Of a stretch of 64,000 nt of DNA, positions 1 through 8,788 are shown in pieces; within the stretch, counting starts at the first letter, position 1; each line of letters starts with the position of its first letter. The notes below the pieces were generated by a model. It was given only the letters and a program-made list of their open reading frames with translations. It was not told where the DNA came from and did not search any database. Made by a program: the position numbers and the translations under genes. The stretch comes from Chloracidobacterium sp. (lineage in GTDB: Bacteria > Acidobacteriota > Blastocatellia > Pyrinomonadales > Pyrinomonadaceae): positions 434,001-498,000 of the forward strand of contig JABTUB010000001.1 of assembly GCA_015075585.1 (NCBI GenBank). Direction: 5' to 3'.

Positions 1-7
1 CCTGAAA

Positions 8-574
8 ATGTGGATATCCCGTACAAAAGATGATCTGATCATCGAGGTCTGGGAGAAACTCGACTGCGATAGCGTCGGACGTCCCGAGATCGAGGCCGTT
101 GAGGCGGCGATCGAAGGCCGATTCGGTAAGGCGGCGGTCGAATCGCCGATGAACATTGCTCGGCTGCTTGCCGACGAGGGCGCTGTGCTTCGGCATTCTG
201 AGATCATGGATCTCTATCTCGAACGCAACAAGCCCGATCCGTTCGATGATGCCCTTCGCGAGACGGCTCGACCGCGGAGCCTGTCGGCGGCGATGCAAAC
301 CCTAAAAAAACTCGAAGTCCTGCGTCAAACGCTGACCTCCGAGCATGATGACGTCCGTCTGCGGCGCCTTCACGAGTTCGTGCTTCATCTTCGGAGCGAA
401 AATAAGAAAGCTGCGGAGCGGCTTGGTCACGACGATCCGAGATACAGGGAGTTTGCCGAGATCGACGAGTGGCTCGCTCATTGGATGCGAACTCCGGAGC
501 TGTTCTTTGCATGGATCGAACTGCGGCGGCGTTCATCGGAGTTTCGGGAAAAGTTTGGTTCAATAGAAGAATGA
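8..574 (+). CDS. Hypothetical helical protein upstream of rsmE
   Basis: A 188-residue soluble protein that I do not recognise. It is rich in Glu, Arg and Leu, predicted mostly helical, with no signal peptide or membrane segment. The ATG at 8 is the first visible start, but the window begins only 7 bases earlier, so the true start could lie outside. Its stop overlaps the rsmE start as ATGA (571-574), so the two genes are probably translationally coupled in one operon. Function unknown; a role next to ribosomal RNA modification is only a guess from position. Confidence 0.75.
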   Translation: MWISRTKDDLIIEVWEKLDCDSVGRPEIEAVEAAIEGRFGKAAVESPMNIARLLADEGAVLRHSEIMDLYLERNKPDPFDDALRETARPRSLSAAMQTLKKLEVLRQTLTSEHDDVRLRRLHEFVLHLRSENKKAAERLGHDDPRYREFAEIDEWLAHWMRTPELFFAWIELRRRSSEFREKFGSIEE

Positions 575-1302
575 CCGTAAGACGTTTTTTCTCAGAGAAT
601 ATCGATTCCGCGGCATCGGCGGCGGTGCTTGATGCTGACGAAGCTCATCACGCCCGCGATGTGCTTCGGCTGAAGCCCGGCGACAGCATACATATCTTTG
701 ACGGCAAAGGCCGTGAATACGCAGGCATTCTCACACATCTCGCAAAGAATAAGGCCGAGGTCAGCGGGCTGACGGAGGCGGCTCCGCCGGCTCCCGAATC
801 GGGCATTGCTCTCACGCTGGGTTCGGTCGTTATTCCCGGCGATAAGTACGATCTGATCGTTCAAAAAGCGGTTGAACTTGGCGTGCGAACCATTGTGCCT
901 TTGTCCTCTGTACGTTGTGAGTTGAAACGCAAGGACATTGAAAAGAAGCTTGTTCGCTGGCGTCGAATTGCTCTCGATGCGGCAAAACAATGCGGCCGTG
1001 CACGCTTGATGCAGGTTGGGGAACCGCTTGATGTTAAAGGCTTTATTGACCTGTATGCAGGAAAGGCAGATGCCTCGATATTTTTTTCCGAACGTGATGG
1101 CGGCAAGTTAGCTGTCGATCGCAGCCCGCACAGTATAACAGCAGTTGTCGGGCCGAAGGGCGGTTGGGATGATTCGGAGATCGAAGCGGCGCGAGCGGCA
1201 GACTTTGAGGCGGTAACATTCGGCGGGCGGATAATGCGGGCGGAAACGGCGGTGATCGCACTATCCGCAATACTTCAGCACCGATTCGGCGACATCAATT
1301 AG
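571..1302 (+). CDS. rsmE: 16S rRNA m3U1498 methyltransferase RsmE
   Basis: SPOUT-class SAM-dependent methyltransferase that makes N3-methyluridine at 16S rRNA position 1498 in the 30S subunit. The 243 residues match the family's usual length. An N-terminal PUA-like part (about 1-70) is followed by the knotted SPOUT domain. Visible signatures are AAKQCGR (137-143), VGPKGGW (193-199) and the C-terminal knot segment FGGRIMRAETA (217-227). The start at 571 gives the typical MTVRRFF N-terminus, whereas an in-frame upstream ATG at 469 would lie inside the preceding gene. It ends convergently against the next gene, sharing 8 bases. Confidence 0.96.
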   Translation: MTVRRFFSENIDSAASAAVLDADEAHHARDVLRLKPGDSIHIFDGKGREYAGILTHLAKNKAEVSGLTEAAPPAPESGIALTLGSVVIPGDKYDLIVQKAVELGVRTIVPLSSVRCELKRKDIEKKLVRWRRIALDAAKQCGRARLMQVGEPLDVKGFIDLYAGKADASIFFSERDGGKLAVDRSPHSITAVVGPKGGWDDSEIEAARAADFEAVTFGGRIMRAETAVIALSAILQHRFGDIN

Positions 1303-1822
1303 GCCCGCCCGCGCGGTAGAATGCATCGCCGCGTTGCTTAAGGCCCGCCTTCGCGCCAAGTGTCGCGATCACTGAATCGAGAAGATCCTTCGACCCGAGC
1401 TTGAAGCTCAGCGCGGAACGCATCCGCGTTTCGTTATCATTGATATCGAGTATCAGATAGCGGCGTTTTTCACGTATAAAGCCTGCGAAACCAGCACCCG
1501 GCAATGGTATCGCGCTTATGACAGAACCTGCCGTCGTTCGTACCGACTGTGATTGCGGATAAACTGTCAAAAGTGAAGCGTACGGGACCGAGAACTGTTG
1601 GCCATTGTCGGATCTGAAAACAAGCTGCTCGTTCGCATCATCAAAACGCAGCGTGCCGTCGGTTTTATCGCTGTAACCGAATAGCCCTCCCTCGTACTTT
1701 GCGGCAAAGCTTTCCGGTGCAGGCTTCACTGCCTTTGCATCGGCCGGGAGAGGACGCGGCTGAGCCGCGGTCAGTAAGGCCGCAGCCAACACCATTGACA
1801 ATAACACGAGTATCTTCTTCAT
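1295..1822 (-). CDS. Secreted protein of unknown function
   Basis: A 175-residue protein with a clear signal peptide (MKKILVLLSMVLAAALLTAA). I chose the ATG at 1822 because it sits directly before that signal; longer in-frame starts would add 48 non-signal-like residues inside the methyltransferase gene. The mature part alternates beta-rich stretches (FSVPYASLLTVYP, YLILDIND), reminiscent of a PH/GRAM-like barrel, but I assign no family. It lies 41 bases after the methyltransferase gene, so it may be the last gene of that minus-strand operon. Confidence 0.72.
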   Translation of the reverse strand: MKKILVLLSMVLAAALLTAAQPRPLPADAKAVKPAPESFAAKYEGGLFGYSDKTDGTLRFDDANEQLVFRSDNGQQFSVPYASLLTVYPQSQSVRTTAGSVISAIPLPGAGFAGFIREKRRYLILDINDNETRMRSALSFKLGSKDLLDSVIATLGAKAGLKQRGDAFYRAGGPN

Positions 1823-1863
1823 TTCCGAAACCGGCCGACAATTCGTTTTGACGCTGCGGCGGC

Positions 1864-2664
1864 TTACTTGGTTGCTGTCCGGCGCGCGTGTGTGCCGAAG
1901 AGATACGGCTTGAGCCGCTCTGACGCCAGCTTTATGTACTCGCCGGATATCTCCGATCCGAACCATTGGCGGTTCAAAAGGTGTGCCGCCTTTGCTGTCG
2001 TACCGCTTCCCATAAAGCAGTCATATACTATATCGCCTTCGTTCGTCCACGTTCCTATCTGATCAAGAGCAAGCCGTTCGGGAAAGATGGCCGGATGCCC
2101 GAAGGCGACCTTGTCCTTTGATGAAGAAGTGCCGACATTGTAAAAAAAGATATTATTCACCTTTCGCTGCTTTGGCGCGACGTGATCGTGAGCAAGATCA
2201 TTGCGGCCGACCTTTGTAATACGGAACGATTTGAATTTCTTCTCCTGCTGCAGCGGCTGCATTATCGGATTGAATGTTGAGGGCCGCCCCTTGCTGAAGC
2301 AGAACATATATTCGAATGCCTGTCTGTAACGCAGTCCGCAGTCGCTAGGTATCGGGTTATTCTTTGCATAGATCATCGTATCGTGTACACGAAAGCCCGC
2401 ATCCTTAAAAGCGAAAGCATGCTTGAAACTCGTAAGCGTCTCGTCTCCGTTGACCGTACGGTCACCGACGACCCAGATGACCACGCCGCCGGGCTTTGTC
2501 TTTGCGAACAGCAGGTTGGCGATCTCATACACAGGGAAATGATACCCGTTGTAATCGCGCAGATCGTCATAAGGCGGGCTTGTGATCGTCATATCGATAG
2601 TGTCGTAGGGAAGACGTTCGAGCGTTTCGGTGCAGTTCTCGTGATATATGCGTCCAAATTCCAT
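1864..2664 (-). CDS. Solitary DNA methyltransferase (beta class, N4-cytosine/N6-adenine)
   Basis: A 266-residue SAM-dependent DNA methyltransferase. The catalytic motif TSPPY is at residues 28-32 and the SAM-binding motif I, DCFMGSGTT, comes after it at 215-223, the permuted order of the beta class. A motif-X-like HPAIFPERL (190-198) precedes it. TSPPY is commonest in N4-cytosine enzymes but does not settle the target base. I chose the ATG at 2664, just past the upstream stop; a GTG at 2679 in the same frame is possible. There is no restriction endonuclease beside it, so it is either an orphan or works with the adjoining exonuclease gene. Confidence 0.9.
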   Translation of the reverse strand: MEFGRIYHENCTETLERLPYDTIDMTITSPPYDDLRDYNGYHFPVYEIANLLFAKTKPGGVVIWVVGDRTVNGDETLTSFKHAFAFKDAGFRVHDTMIYAKNNPIPSDCGLRYRQAFEYMFCFSKGRPSTFNPIMQPLQQEKKFKSFRITKVGRNDLAHDHVAPKQRKVNNIFFYNVGTSSSKDKVAFGHPAIFPERLALDQIGTWTNEGDIVYDCFMGSGTTAKAAHLLNRQWFGSEISGEYIKLASERLKPYLFGTHARRTATK

Positions 2665-2666
2665 AC

Positions 2667-3515
2667 TTATTGCGGCCACTTGTCTAAAAATTCCCTTACG
2701 AATGCCTTTTCCGGCTTTTGAGTTTCCGCTTCGAGGAAGAAGCGGAACTGCTCGGTCTCCTCGAAATATTTTTCTTCACTCAGCTTTCCCGCGAAGTAAA
2801 CCATCCGAAGCCATACGAGATATGTGTTCAGCGTATCAATTTGGTTGTACTCAACTATCTTCGTGATGTCGCCGGCAAGCCATAGGTCGGTAACTTGATC
2901 GCCTTTTACGTCGATCTTGCCCGGATAGCCGCAGAGCTTTGCAAACTCATCGAGCCGCGGCGTCATTGCACCGCCGGAAAAACGTTTGAGAAGGTCGAGG
3001 TGGGCTTCGCTGTTTCGCGCGTCGAAGTAATCCGCCCCTTCCCAAGGCTTTGGCGGCCGTTTGCTGAATTCGGGCGCCGAGACCTCTTTGATCATCCCGC
3101 GTTGGATCAAGACCTGCAGATCGGATTCGGCAGAATTGAAACCGACGAGCTGCGGATGGCGTTCGCCGACGAAATAGAGAAACCTGCTTATGATCTCGGC
3201 CTCGTCCACATCGACGTCGGTTATAGGCAGGCGAGGCAGCGAATTGAGACCGAATTCAATGGCCGTTTCGCCGTCGCGAAATACGACCCTTCTCGAAAGA
3301 AAGGCGATCGAAACGACTCGCGAGAACATATATTTGAGAAAAGGCCTCGGGTTCTTTTCGCAATCGTATTGCGGACTTTTCAGCCAAAGGCTCTCCATAG
3401 CCTCAAGTTCGGTCACCTCGTCCGGCAGGTCAAAGAGCCTGCGTGCGCCGTCGGCATCCGGCACCCATTCGAGGTCGAAGAACAGACAGAGTTCAGGAAT
3501 GTTCGACTTTAGCAT
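2667..3515 (-). CDS. PolB-like 3'-5' exonuclease (DnaQ fold)
   Basis: A 282-residue predicted exonuclease of the family related to the exonuclease domain of DNA polymerase B. The three acidic motifs are intact: FDLEW with D14 and E16 (Exo I), GFNSAESD at 125-132 (Exo II) and YNQID at 223-227 (the YxxxD Exo III). This predicts a two-metal nuclease that trims DNA or RNA from the 3' end. Its stop lies 2 bases before the methyltransferase ATG, so the two are probably co-expressed. No polymerase domain is present. Biological role unknown. Confidence 0.85.
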   Translation of the reverse strand: MLKSNIPELCLFFDLEWVPDADGARRLFDLPDEVTELEAMESLWLKSPQYDCEKNPRPFLKYMFSRVVSIAFLSRRVVFRDGETAIEFGLNSLPRLPITDVDVDEAEIISRFLYFVGERHPQLVGFNSAESDLQVLIQRGMIKEVSAPEFSKRPPKPWEGADYFDARNSEAHLDLLKRFSGGAMTPRLDEFAKLCGYPGKIDVKGDQVTDLWLAGDITKIVEYNQIDTLNTYLVWLRMVYFAGKLSEEKYFEETEQFRFFLEAETQKPEKAFVREFLDKWPQ

Positions 3516-3635
3516 CGGAGTGATGAGGCCTTAACTACAAAGTTTCCTTGCACTTATACGATCCGAAAAACAGAAGCTTACCACAGTGCGCGCGCCGGTA
3601 CAAACATTTTGCGCGCGACATCTTGCTTTCGGACG

Positions 3636-3663
3636 TTGAAAAGTGCAGATCAATGTGTATAAT
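3636..3663 (+). promoter_or_regulatory. Sigma70-type promoter for the 3790 lipoprotein gene
   Basis: TTGAAA (3636-3641) and a perfect TATAAT (3658-3663) are separated by 16 bases, the best promoter match I see in the window. Transcription would start near 3670 and give a leader of about 120 bases before the ATG at 3790. Confidence 0.65.
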
Positions 3664-3686
3664 CCTGTCGGTTTTGTGTACAATTG

Positions 3687-3705
3687 ACCGCTTTTACAAA
3701 GCGGT
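3687..3705. repeat. Perfect inverted repeat in the lipoprotein leader
   Basis: ACCGCTTT (3687-3694) and AAAGCGGT (3698-3705) form an 8-bp perfect inverted repeat around a 3-base centre. It lies about 20 bases downstream of the predicted transcription start, so it could be a repressor operator or an mRNA hairpin. No regulator gene is adjacent. Confidence 0.5.
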
Positions 3706-3789
3706 TGGATACGATCTGGGTTACAATGCGAGCACCCTTCGCTGACAGTGAGGTGTCGATATTGAAAATTTAGGGGAAAGGAGAACTGT

Positions 3790-4347
3790 ATGAGGAACTG
3801 GACTGGAGTCTTAGCAGTGGTTGTTTTGTTTACGGCGGCGTTTGCGTGCTCAATGGATGAAACAAGCAAGGCAAACGACCTTGTAAAAGAGGCGAACACA
3901 TTTATTACGGCGGGCAATGACATTGCGACCAAGGCTGAGGACCTTGGCGGCAAGCTCGACGGCAAACTCGACAATGTCAAAGATAAATCGGATCTTGAAG
4001 ATGCACGTTCGATGGCAAAGGATCTTGGCAAGATGTATGACGACCTCGGCGATAATTTCAAAAAGGCCGGCGACAAATTCACTGAAGCAAGCAAGCTGAA
4101 GATCAATGACAAGTTCAAGGAGTATCTTGAGACGAAAGCGAAGGAATTCAGCACCAGACACGATTACAGTGTAGAGCTGAAAAAGATCCCGCAAAAGCTC
4201 ATCGATAGTGACAGCGAAACTGAGTATCGAAGCCTTTATAAGGACCAAATGGAAAAGGTACAGTCGATGCTTAAGGATGCGAAAGATCTTTCAGACAAGG
4301 CCGATAAGATCGTCAAGGACAACCCAGACGTGATGAAAGGCTCGTAG
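3790..4347 (+). CDS. Helical lipoprotein of unknown function
   Basis: A 185-residue lipoprotein: the signal ends in a lipobox with the lipidated cysteine at residue 20 (TAAFAC), after which Ser-Met predicts export without an inner-membrane retention Asp at +2. The mature part is highly charged (Lys, Asp, Glu) and predicted to be long amphipathic helices with repeated KAxDLGxK-type segments. An AAAGGAG ribosome site lies just before the ATG. A strong promoter lies upstream and a long hairpin follows the stop, so it is probably monocistronic and well expressed. Family not recognised. Confidence 0.8.
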   Translation: MRNWTGVLAVVVLFTAAFACSMDETSKANDLVKEANTFITAGNDIATKAEDLGGKLDGKLDNVKDKSDLEDARSMAKDLGKMYDDLGDNFKKAGDKFTEASKLKINDKFKEYLETKAKEFSTRHDYSVELKKIPQKLIDSDSETEYRSLYKDQMEKVQSMLKDAKDLSDKADKIVKDNPDVMKGS

Positions 4348-4657
4348 GGCCGATCGTTCGCAGGGCAATGGACAGGGCACTCGGTGTCCTGTCCATGAAA
4401 TTTCCCGGTAGGCCTCACGAGCTAAGCTCTTACGCAAACTCTCCGAACGACGGCATTTGCCGCCCGCCTCGCAGCGCACTCATTCGTCATACGATATTGT
4501 CGGATCGACGCCCGAAATAGTATCACCGCGCACCTGTTTAGCAAATGCACACCTGTGTAAATGATGTGAACACTGCAGATAGCGTCAATGGCACGCGTGT
4601 TGCTCCTATGAGGTCACACGGCCGCCGAAGGCCGCATCCTCCGGGAGGGAAAGCATT
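4348..4657. other. Intergenic region with a long hairpin
   Basis: About 310 bases with no credible gene on either strand. The only clear structure is the hairpin at 4368-4396. The last 20 bases hold the GGGAGGGA ribosome site for the next gene. I see no convincing promoter pair, though one is expected for the downstream gene. Confidence 0.5.
4368..4396 (+). terminator. Probable terminator hairpin after the 3790 gene
   Basis: ATGGACAGG (4368-4376) pairs perfectly with CCTGTCCAT (4388-4396), and four inner pairs (one G-T) extend the stem to 13 bp with a three-base loop. It lies 20 bases after the stop. The U-tract is poor (GAAATTT follows), so it may stall or protect RNA rather than be a classical intrinsic terminator. 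Confidence 0.5.
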
Positions 4658-4966
4658 ATGAAAAAAATGATCTCAACATTAATGGTCGCCGGGCTGCTGG
4701 CAATTTCGATCTCGGTGCTTGGCACGACCGTCGGTGCACAGACGCGAAGTTATGATCGGCGTCCGACACAAACCTACACCTACAAGAAGCCGAGCTTTTA
4801 TCGTCGTCATCGCAATCTTATCAATATAGCGATCGGCACGGGCGGCGGAGCAGTGCTTGGCGGCATCATCGGCGGTAAGAAAGGGGCACTTATCGGAGCG
4901 GCCGCCGGCGCGGGCGGTTCAGCGCTTTACACCTACAAGATCAATCCGAAAAAGCGGCGCTTCTAA
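4658..4966 (+). CDS. Secreted glycine-zipper protein
   Basis: A 102-residue protein with an N-terminal signal peptide (cleavage near VGAQ, about residue 28), a basic Tyr/Arg-rich stretch, then a glycine-zipper segment at about 56-90 (GGGAVLGGIIGG and GAAAGAGG). It ends in a basic tail, KKRRF. Such proteins insert into or associate with the cell envelope; the exact role is unknown. The GGGAGGGA ribosome site supports the ATG at 4658, and a clean intrinsic terminator follows. Confidence 0.82.
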   Translation: MKKMISTLMVAGLLAISISVLGTTVGAQTRSYDRRPTQTYTYKKPSFYRRHRNLINIAIGTGGGAVLGGIIGGKKGALIGAAAGAGGSALYTYKINPKKRRF

Positions 4967-5005
4967 AGAGAGAAGGGAATCCGGGGCTTTGAGGATCAAA
5001 TAGCG

Positions 5006-5042
5006 AGAGGCTGTGTCCGATCAACGGGTACAGCCTCTTTTT
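5006..5042 (+). terminator. Intrinsic terminator after the glycine-zipper gene
   Basis: AGAGGCTGT (5006-5014) pairs with ACAGCCTCT (5030-5038) and is followed by a run of T to 5042. It sits about 40 bases after the stop and faces the converging fadE gene. Confidence 0.82.
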
Positions 5043-5060
5043 CACAAGCGATCCTGTTGG

Positions 5061-6842
5061 TCAGAAAGGATATGTGTTCGCGGCGATCAGAGCGTCCGCG
5101 ATACGCTGACGTGCCGCGATAGTGTTGATAGGCGAATTATTCTTCGTGAACCGTTTCAATGCGATCAGCAGCGTTCGTCCTTCGTCGCCTTCTGCAACAG
5201 CGGCGATCGTATTCTTTGCCTTTGCTTCAATACGCTGGATCGCGTCATTGCAGAAAACGCCTGTGATATCGAAGAATCGCGCGGCCGCGACTTCGCCATT
5301 GCGGGCGGCATATTTCTTTGCACGCAGGATGGCAGATTCCATTTGGTATGCTTCCATAATGATGTCGGCACAGTTGATGAGGACCTCCTGTTGATCTGCA
5401 AGTGCGAGCATATATTTCTGAACCGCAGTGCCGAGTACCATTAGGGCGATCTTTTTTGCGTTGCCGGCAAGCCGTGTCTCGGCGGCGAGCGATCCGCTGT
5501 CTTCGTCAAACGACATCTGCGGCTCGAGTATCTCCTCCTGCAGCGCCTTTGCCGCCTGAAGAAGGCCGAGCCGCCCTTTCATCGCACGCTTTACCAGTTG
5601 GCCCGGAATGAGCATCCGGTTGATCTCGTTCGTGCCCTCAAAGATGCGGTTGATGCGCGAGTCGCGATATGCCTTTTCGGCCGGATAGTCGGCTGAATAT
5701 CCGTAGCCGCCATAGATCTGCACCATCTCATCAACGACGAAGTCGAGGGCTTCGCTGCAGGCGACCTTATTGATCGACGATTCTACGGCGTACTCCTCGA
5801 TCGATTGCAGCTTTTTGGCATTATCGGCACCATCGCCGATAAGGGCGTCGATCATTCCGACCGTGCGGTAGGTGATCGACTCCGATACCCAAGTGCGGAC
5901 AGCCATTTCGGCGAGCTTGTGCTTCATGGCACCGAATGACGAGATCTTTTTGTGGAACTGTTCGCGTTCGTTCGCGTACCTGACAGACTGATGTATGGCA
6001 AGTTTGGCACCGCCGGTTACGGACGCACCGAGCTTGAATCGGCCGACATTCAGAATGTTGAAGGCGATCTTTGCACCGTCGCCGACATTGCCAAGGAGGT
6101 TCGCCGCAGGCACGCTGCAATCGCTCAAGATAAGCGGTGTCGTCGAAGACGATCTGATGCCCATTTTGTGCTCCTCGGCGCCGGGGCGGCAGGTTTCGCT
6201 GCGTTCGACTATGAACGCAGAGAATTTCTCCTTTTCGCCGTCCACCTTTGCAAAGACAATGAACATATCGGCAAAGCTGCCGTTCGAGATGAACATTTTC
6301 TCGCCGTTGAGGACGTAGTGCGAGCCGTCATCGGTAAGTTTCGCCGTCGTTTTTGCCCCAAGAGCGTCGGAGCCGGAGCCTGCCTCGGTCAAGCAATATG
6401 CGGCGACCGTCTCGCCCGAAACGATCCGAGGTATCCATTGTTTTTTTAGCTCTTCGGAGCCGAAGTAAAGGATAGGAAGCAGCCCGATGGAGGTTTGCGC
6501 GCCGAACGTGGTGCCGAAGCCGCCGCCGCGGCCCATCATCTCGGCGATCACGACGCCCGTTGTCTGATCAAGTCCGAGGCCGCCGTATTCTTCGGGTATC
6601 GTCGCACCGAGAAGGCCCAGCTCGCCGGCCTTTTTTACAAGGCCGCGGGCGATCGCCCAGTCATGGTTCTCCATTGCGGGCAGCTGCGGATGCACCTCAT
6701 TATCGACAAATTCCTTTGAGGTCTCGCCGATCATTCGCTGTTCATCGGTCAGGTCCTCGGGCGTAAAGACGTCTTCTGCCGCTTGCTCGGCGATAAGGAA
6801 TTCGCCGCCTTTCAAATACTCTTTCTCAGTTCGTGCTTCCAT
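5061..6842 (-). CDS. fadE: Acyl-CoA dehydrogenase, FadE type
   Basis: A 593-residue flavoprotein that catalyses the first oxidation of beta-oxidation (acyl-CoA to trans-2-enoyl-CoA, electrons to ETF). The length matches the long Bacillus FadE/VLCAD-like branch, with an extra C-terminal helical domain of about 180 residues beyond the usual 380. Visible signatures are YCLTEAGSGSDA (149-160) and RDSRINRIFEGTNEI near the end of the core. I chose the ATG at 6842 because AGGAG lies 8 bases upstream; a longer in-frame start would run into the operator at 6867-6884. It belongs with fadA and fadN upstream on the same strand. Confidence 0.94.
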   Translation of the reverse strand: MEARTEKEYLKGGEFLIAEQAAEDVFTPEDLTDEQRMIGETSKEFVDNEVHPQLPAMENHDWAIARGLVKKAGELGLLGATIPEEYGGLGLDQTTGVVIAEMMGRGGGFGTTFGAQTSIGLLPILYFGSEELKKQWIPRIVSGETVAAYCLTEAGSGSDALGAKTTAKLTDDGSHYVLNGEKMFISNGSFADMFIVFAKVDGEKEKFSAFIVERSETCRPGAEEHKMGIRSSSTTPLILSDCSVPAANLLGNVGDGAKIAFNILNVGRFKLGASVTGGAKLAIHQSVRYANEREQFHKKISSFGAMKHKLAEMAVRTWVSESITYRTVGMIDALIGDGADNAKKLQSIEEYAVESSINKVACSEALDFVVDEMVQIYGGYGYSADYPAEKAYRDSRINRIFEGTNEINRMLIPGQLVKRAMKGRLGLLQAAKALQEEILEPQMSFDEDSGSLAAETRLAGNAKKIALMVLGTAVQKYMLALADQQEVLINCADIIMEAYQMESAILRAKKYAARNGEVAAARFFDITGVFCNDAIQRIEAKAKNTIAAVAEGDEGRTLLIALKRFTKNNSPINTIAARQRIADALIAANTYPF

Positions 6843-6866
6843 AAAATTTCTCCTAAGATCGTGGTA

Positions 6867-6884
6867 TGAATGAACATTCATTCA
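6867..6884. promoter_or_regulatory. FadR-like operator upstream of fadE
   Basis: TGAATGAACATTCATTCA: two perfect 8-base arms around CA. It lies 24 bases before the fadE ATG. It differs at one position from the Bacillus FadR consensus as I recall it (TGAATGAMTANTCATTCA). Identical or near-identical copies precede fadA and fadN. Confidence 0.75.
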
Positions 6885-6972
6885 ATAAGAGGCCGCTTCT
6901 GATGCCTCCTTGGGTATGACGCCAAGCCCGCAAATCAGTTTGCGGCTGCCGCAGTTATTCAGATACGAGCCG

Positions 6973-7521
6973 TCAGTTGCCGGCTCTCATGTCGTCGAGC
7001 TCTTTTGCGAACTTTTTGGGCAGCGTCATATCATCTTTTTCCGCCCAAACGTTCTCTTTTCCTACTACCGGTCCGAAATGATAGACGTTAATATTATCCG
7101 CGCCGGGCTCGACAAAGATGTAGTATTTATTGCCGCCGCAATTATGTGTTTCGCAGCCGGTCATCATATATACGCCGCTATCCTCTTCGATCGGAGTTTC
7201 GACGTTCCAGAACTTTTTCATCTTCTGAAAGTCTGTTCCCATGATCTTAGAAAGGCGAGCGGTGAGGTCTTTATTCGCCCAGAGCTTTGCCTCGGTCGCC
7301 GTCTTGCCAATGTCCTTTTTCAGCACAGTTAAGCTGGATCCCGTCGGTGTCAAAGCAGAGGATGACACGGGTGCCTGCGGCGAAACCGCCGCGGCCGGCG
7401 CACCTGTATGAGCATTGGCGGCATTTCCCGCATTTCCGCCGTTGGCCGTATGGTTCGCAGGAGTGCCGCCGCATGCAGCGGCGAATGCGGCAATGATCGA
7501 TATTAGCAGGGTCTTTTTCAT
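6973..7521 (-). CDS. Lipoprotein resembling Ivy-type lysozyme inhibitors
   Basis: A 182-residue lipoprotein with its lipid cysteine at residue 17 (FAAAC). A low-complexity Ala/Asn/Gly/Pro linker of about 50 residues precedes a globular domain. That domain contains GCETHNCGGNKYYIF (C123, H126, C128), which resembles the CKPHDC inhibitory loop of the Ivy family, where a disulfide presents a histidine to the lysozyme active site. The match is short, so the family is a suggestion only. It lies between fadA and fadE on the same strand, but is probably expressed separately. Confidence 0.72.
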   Translation of the reverse strand: MKKTLLISIIAAFAAACGGTPANHTANGGNAGNAANAHTGAPAAAVSPQAPVSSSALTPTGSSLTVLKKDIGKTATEAKLWANKDLTARLSKIMGTDFQKMKKFWNVETPIEEDSGVYMMTGCETHNCGGNKYYIFVEPGADNINVYHFGPVVGKENVWAEKDDMTLPKKFAKELDDMRAGN

Positions 7522-7566
7522 AAACGCTCCAATTTGCTGTAACGATTTGATCTATTTACGATACAT

Positions 7567-8748
7567 CTAGTCGGCGATCCTCTCAAATATTCCTGCCGCT
7601 CCCATTCCGCCGCCGACACACATCGTAACCATTCCGTAACGTGCATTCCGCCGTTCAAGCTCACGAAGCACGGTCGCCGTCAGCTTTGCTCCAGTGCAGC
7701 CGAGCGGGTGGCCGAGCGCAACCGCGCCGCCGTTCACATTCGTTTTTGCCGGATCCATTTCAAGCACTTTCATAACAGCGAGGCTCTGCGCCGCGAAGGC
7801 CTCGTTAAGTTCGATCACGTCGATCTGATCAAGTGTTAGGCCTGCGAGTTTGAGTGCCTTCGGTATCGCATAGACCGGGCCGATGCCCATTTCTTCGGGC
7901 AGGCAGCCGGCCGTCGCGAACGAAACGAAACGTGCCATTGCCTTGAGGCCAAGCTCCGAAGCTTTATCCGCGGACATCACGACCGCTGCCGCCGCACCAT
8001 CCGACATTTGCGATGAATTTCCCGCTGTAACAGTGCCGCTTGCGTGAAACACAGGTTTGAGCTTTGCCAAGCCTTCGAGCGAAGTGTCGGCACGCGGGCC
8101 TTCATCCTGCGCGAACGACGCCTCCTTGCGGCGGACACGCCCCTTCTCGTCGATCTCATCGATGAACACGTTCACGGGCACGATCTCGTCGGTGAATTTG
8201 CCTTCGCGGATGGCAGCCAGTGCCTTCATATGCGAGTTGTACGAGAACTCATCGGCCTGCTCACGCGTGATCTCATACTTGCGTGCGAGGTTTTCAGCGG
8301 TCAGGCCCATATTCAGATAGTAGTCCGGATACGTATCGGCAAGACGCGGATTCGGCCGGAACGCATTCCCGCCCATCGGGATCATCGACATTGTTTCAAG
8401 GCCGCCGGCAATGATCGCGTCAGCACCGCCGGTCATTATCCGTTCTGCCGCCAATGCTATGGTCTGCAAACCCGACGAGCAATATCGGTTAACCGTCATC
8501 GCCGAGGCCGCGACAGGCAAGCCTGCTGCGATCGATGCCGTGCGGGCGACATTCATACCTTGCTCAGCTTCGGGGAACGCACAGCCCATGATCACATCAT
8601 CGATCAGCGACACATCGACGCCCGCCCTCGCAACCGCGTCCGTGATCGCCGCCGCCGCCAGATCATCCGGCCGCGTATTGCGCAGCGTTCCCTTCGGAGC
8701 CTTGCCAACTGCCGTCCGCACGGCCGAGACTATCACTGCTTCTTTCAT
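7567..8748 (-). CDS. fadA: Acetyl-CoA acyltransferase (thiolase), FadA type
   Basis: A 393-residue thiolase that cleaves 3-ketoacyl-CoA to acetyl-CoA and a shortened acyl-CoA, the last step of beta-oxidation. The nucleophilic Cys90 sits in [10 protein letters not shown]; His347 lies in [10 protein letters not shown] and the second Cys377 in [10 protein letters not shown], so the active site is complete. The length is normal. AGGAG 6-7 bases upstream supports the ATG at 8748, and a FadR-like operator lies 23 bases upstream. A biosynthetic acetoacetyl-CoA thiolase has the same fold, but the fadE/fadN context favours degradation. Confidence 0.95.
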   Translation of the reverse strand: MKEAVIVSAVRTAVGKAPKGTLRNTRPDDLAAAAITDAVARAGVDVSLIDDVIMGCAFPEAEQGMNVARTASIAAGLPVAASAMTVNRYCSSGLQTIALAAERIMTGGADAIIAGGLETMSMIPMGGNAFRPNPRLADTYPDYYLNMGLTAENLARKYEITREQADEFSYNSHMKALAAIREGKFTDEIVPVNVFIDEIDEKGRVRRKEASFAQDEGPRADTSLEGLAKLKPVFHASGTVTAGNSSQMSDGAAAAVVMSADKASELGLKAMARFVSFATAGCLPEEMGIGPVYAIPKALKLAGLTLDQIDVIELNEAFAAQSLAVMKVLEMDPAKTNVNGGAVALGHPLGCTGAKLTATVLRELERRNARYGMVTMCVGGGMGAAGIFERIAD

Positions 8749-8770
8749 AATTCTCCTGTTTTCACAATAA

Positions 8771-8788
8771 TGAGTGAACGTTCATTCA
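8771..8788. promoter_or_regulatory. FadR-like operator upstream of fadA
   Basis: TGAGTGAACGTTCATTCA: the fadE palindrome with one arm changed at one position and CG at the centre. It ends 23 bases before the fadA ATG on the minus strand. Confidence 0.7.

Noticed and set aside
3531..4154. Minus-strand frame of 207 codons
   Set aside because: Ser/Leu/Arg-rich shadow of the lipoprotein gene that extends through its promoter.
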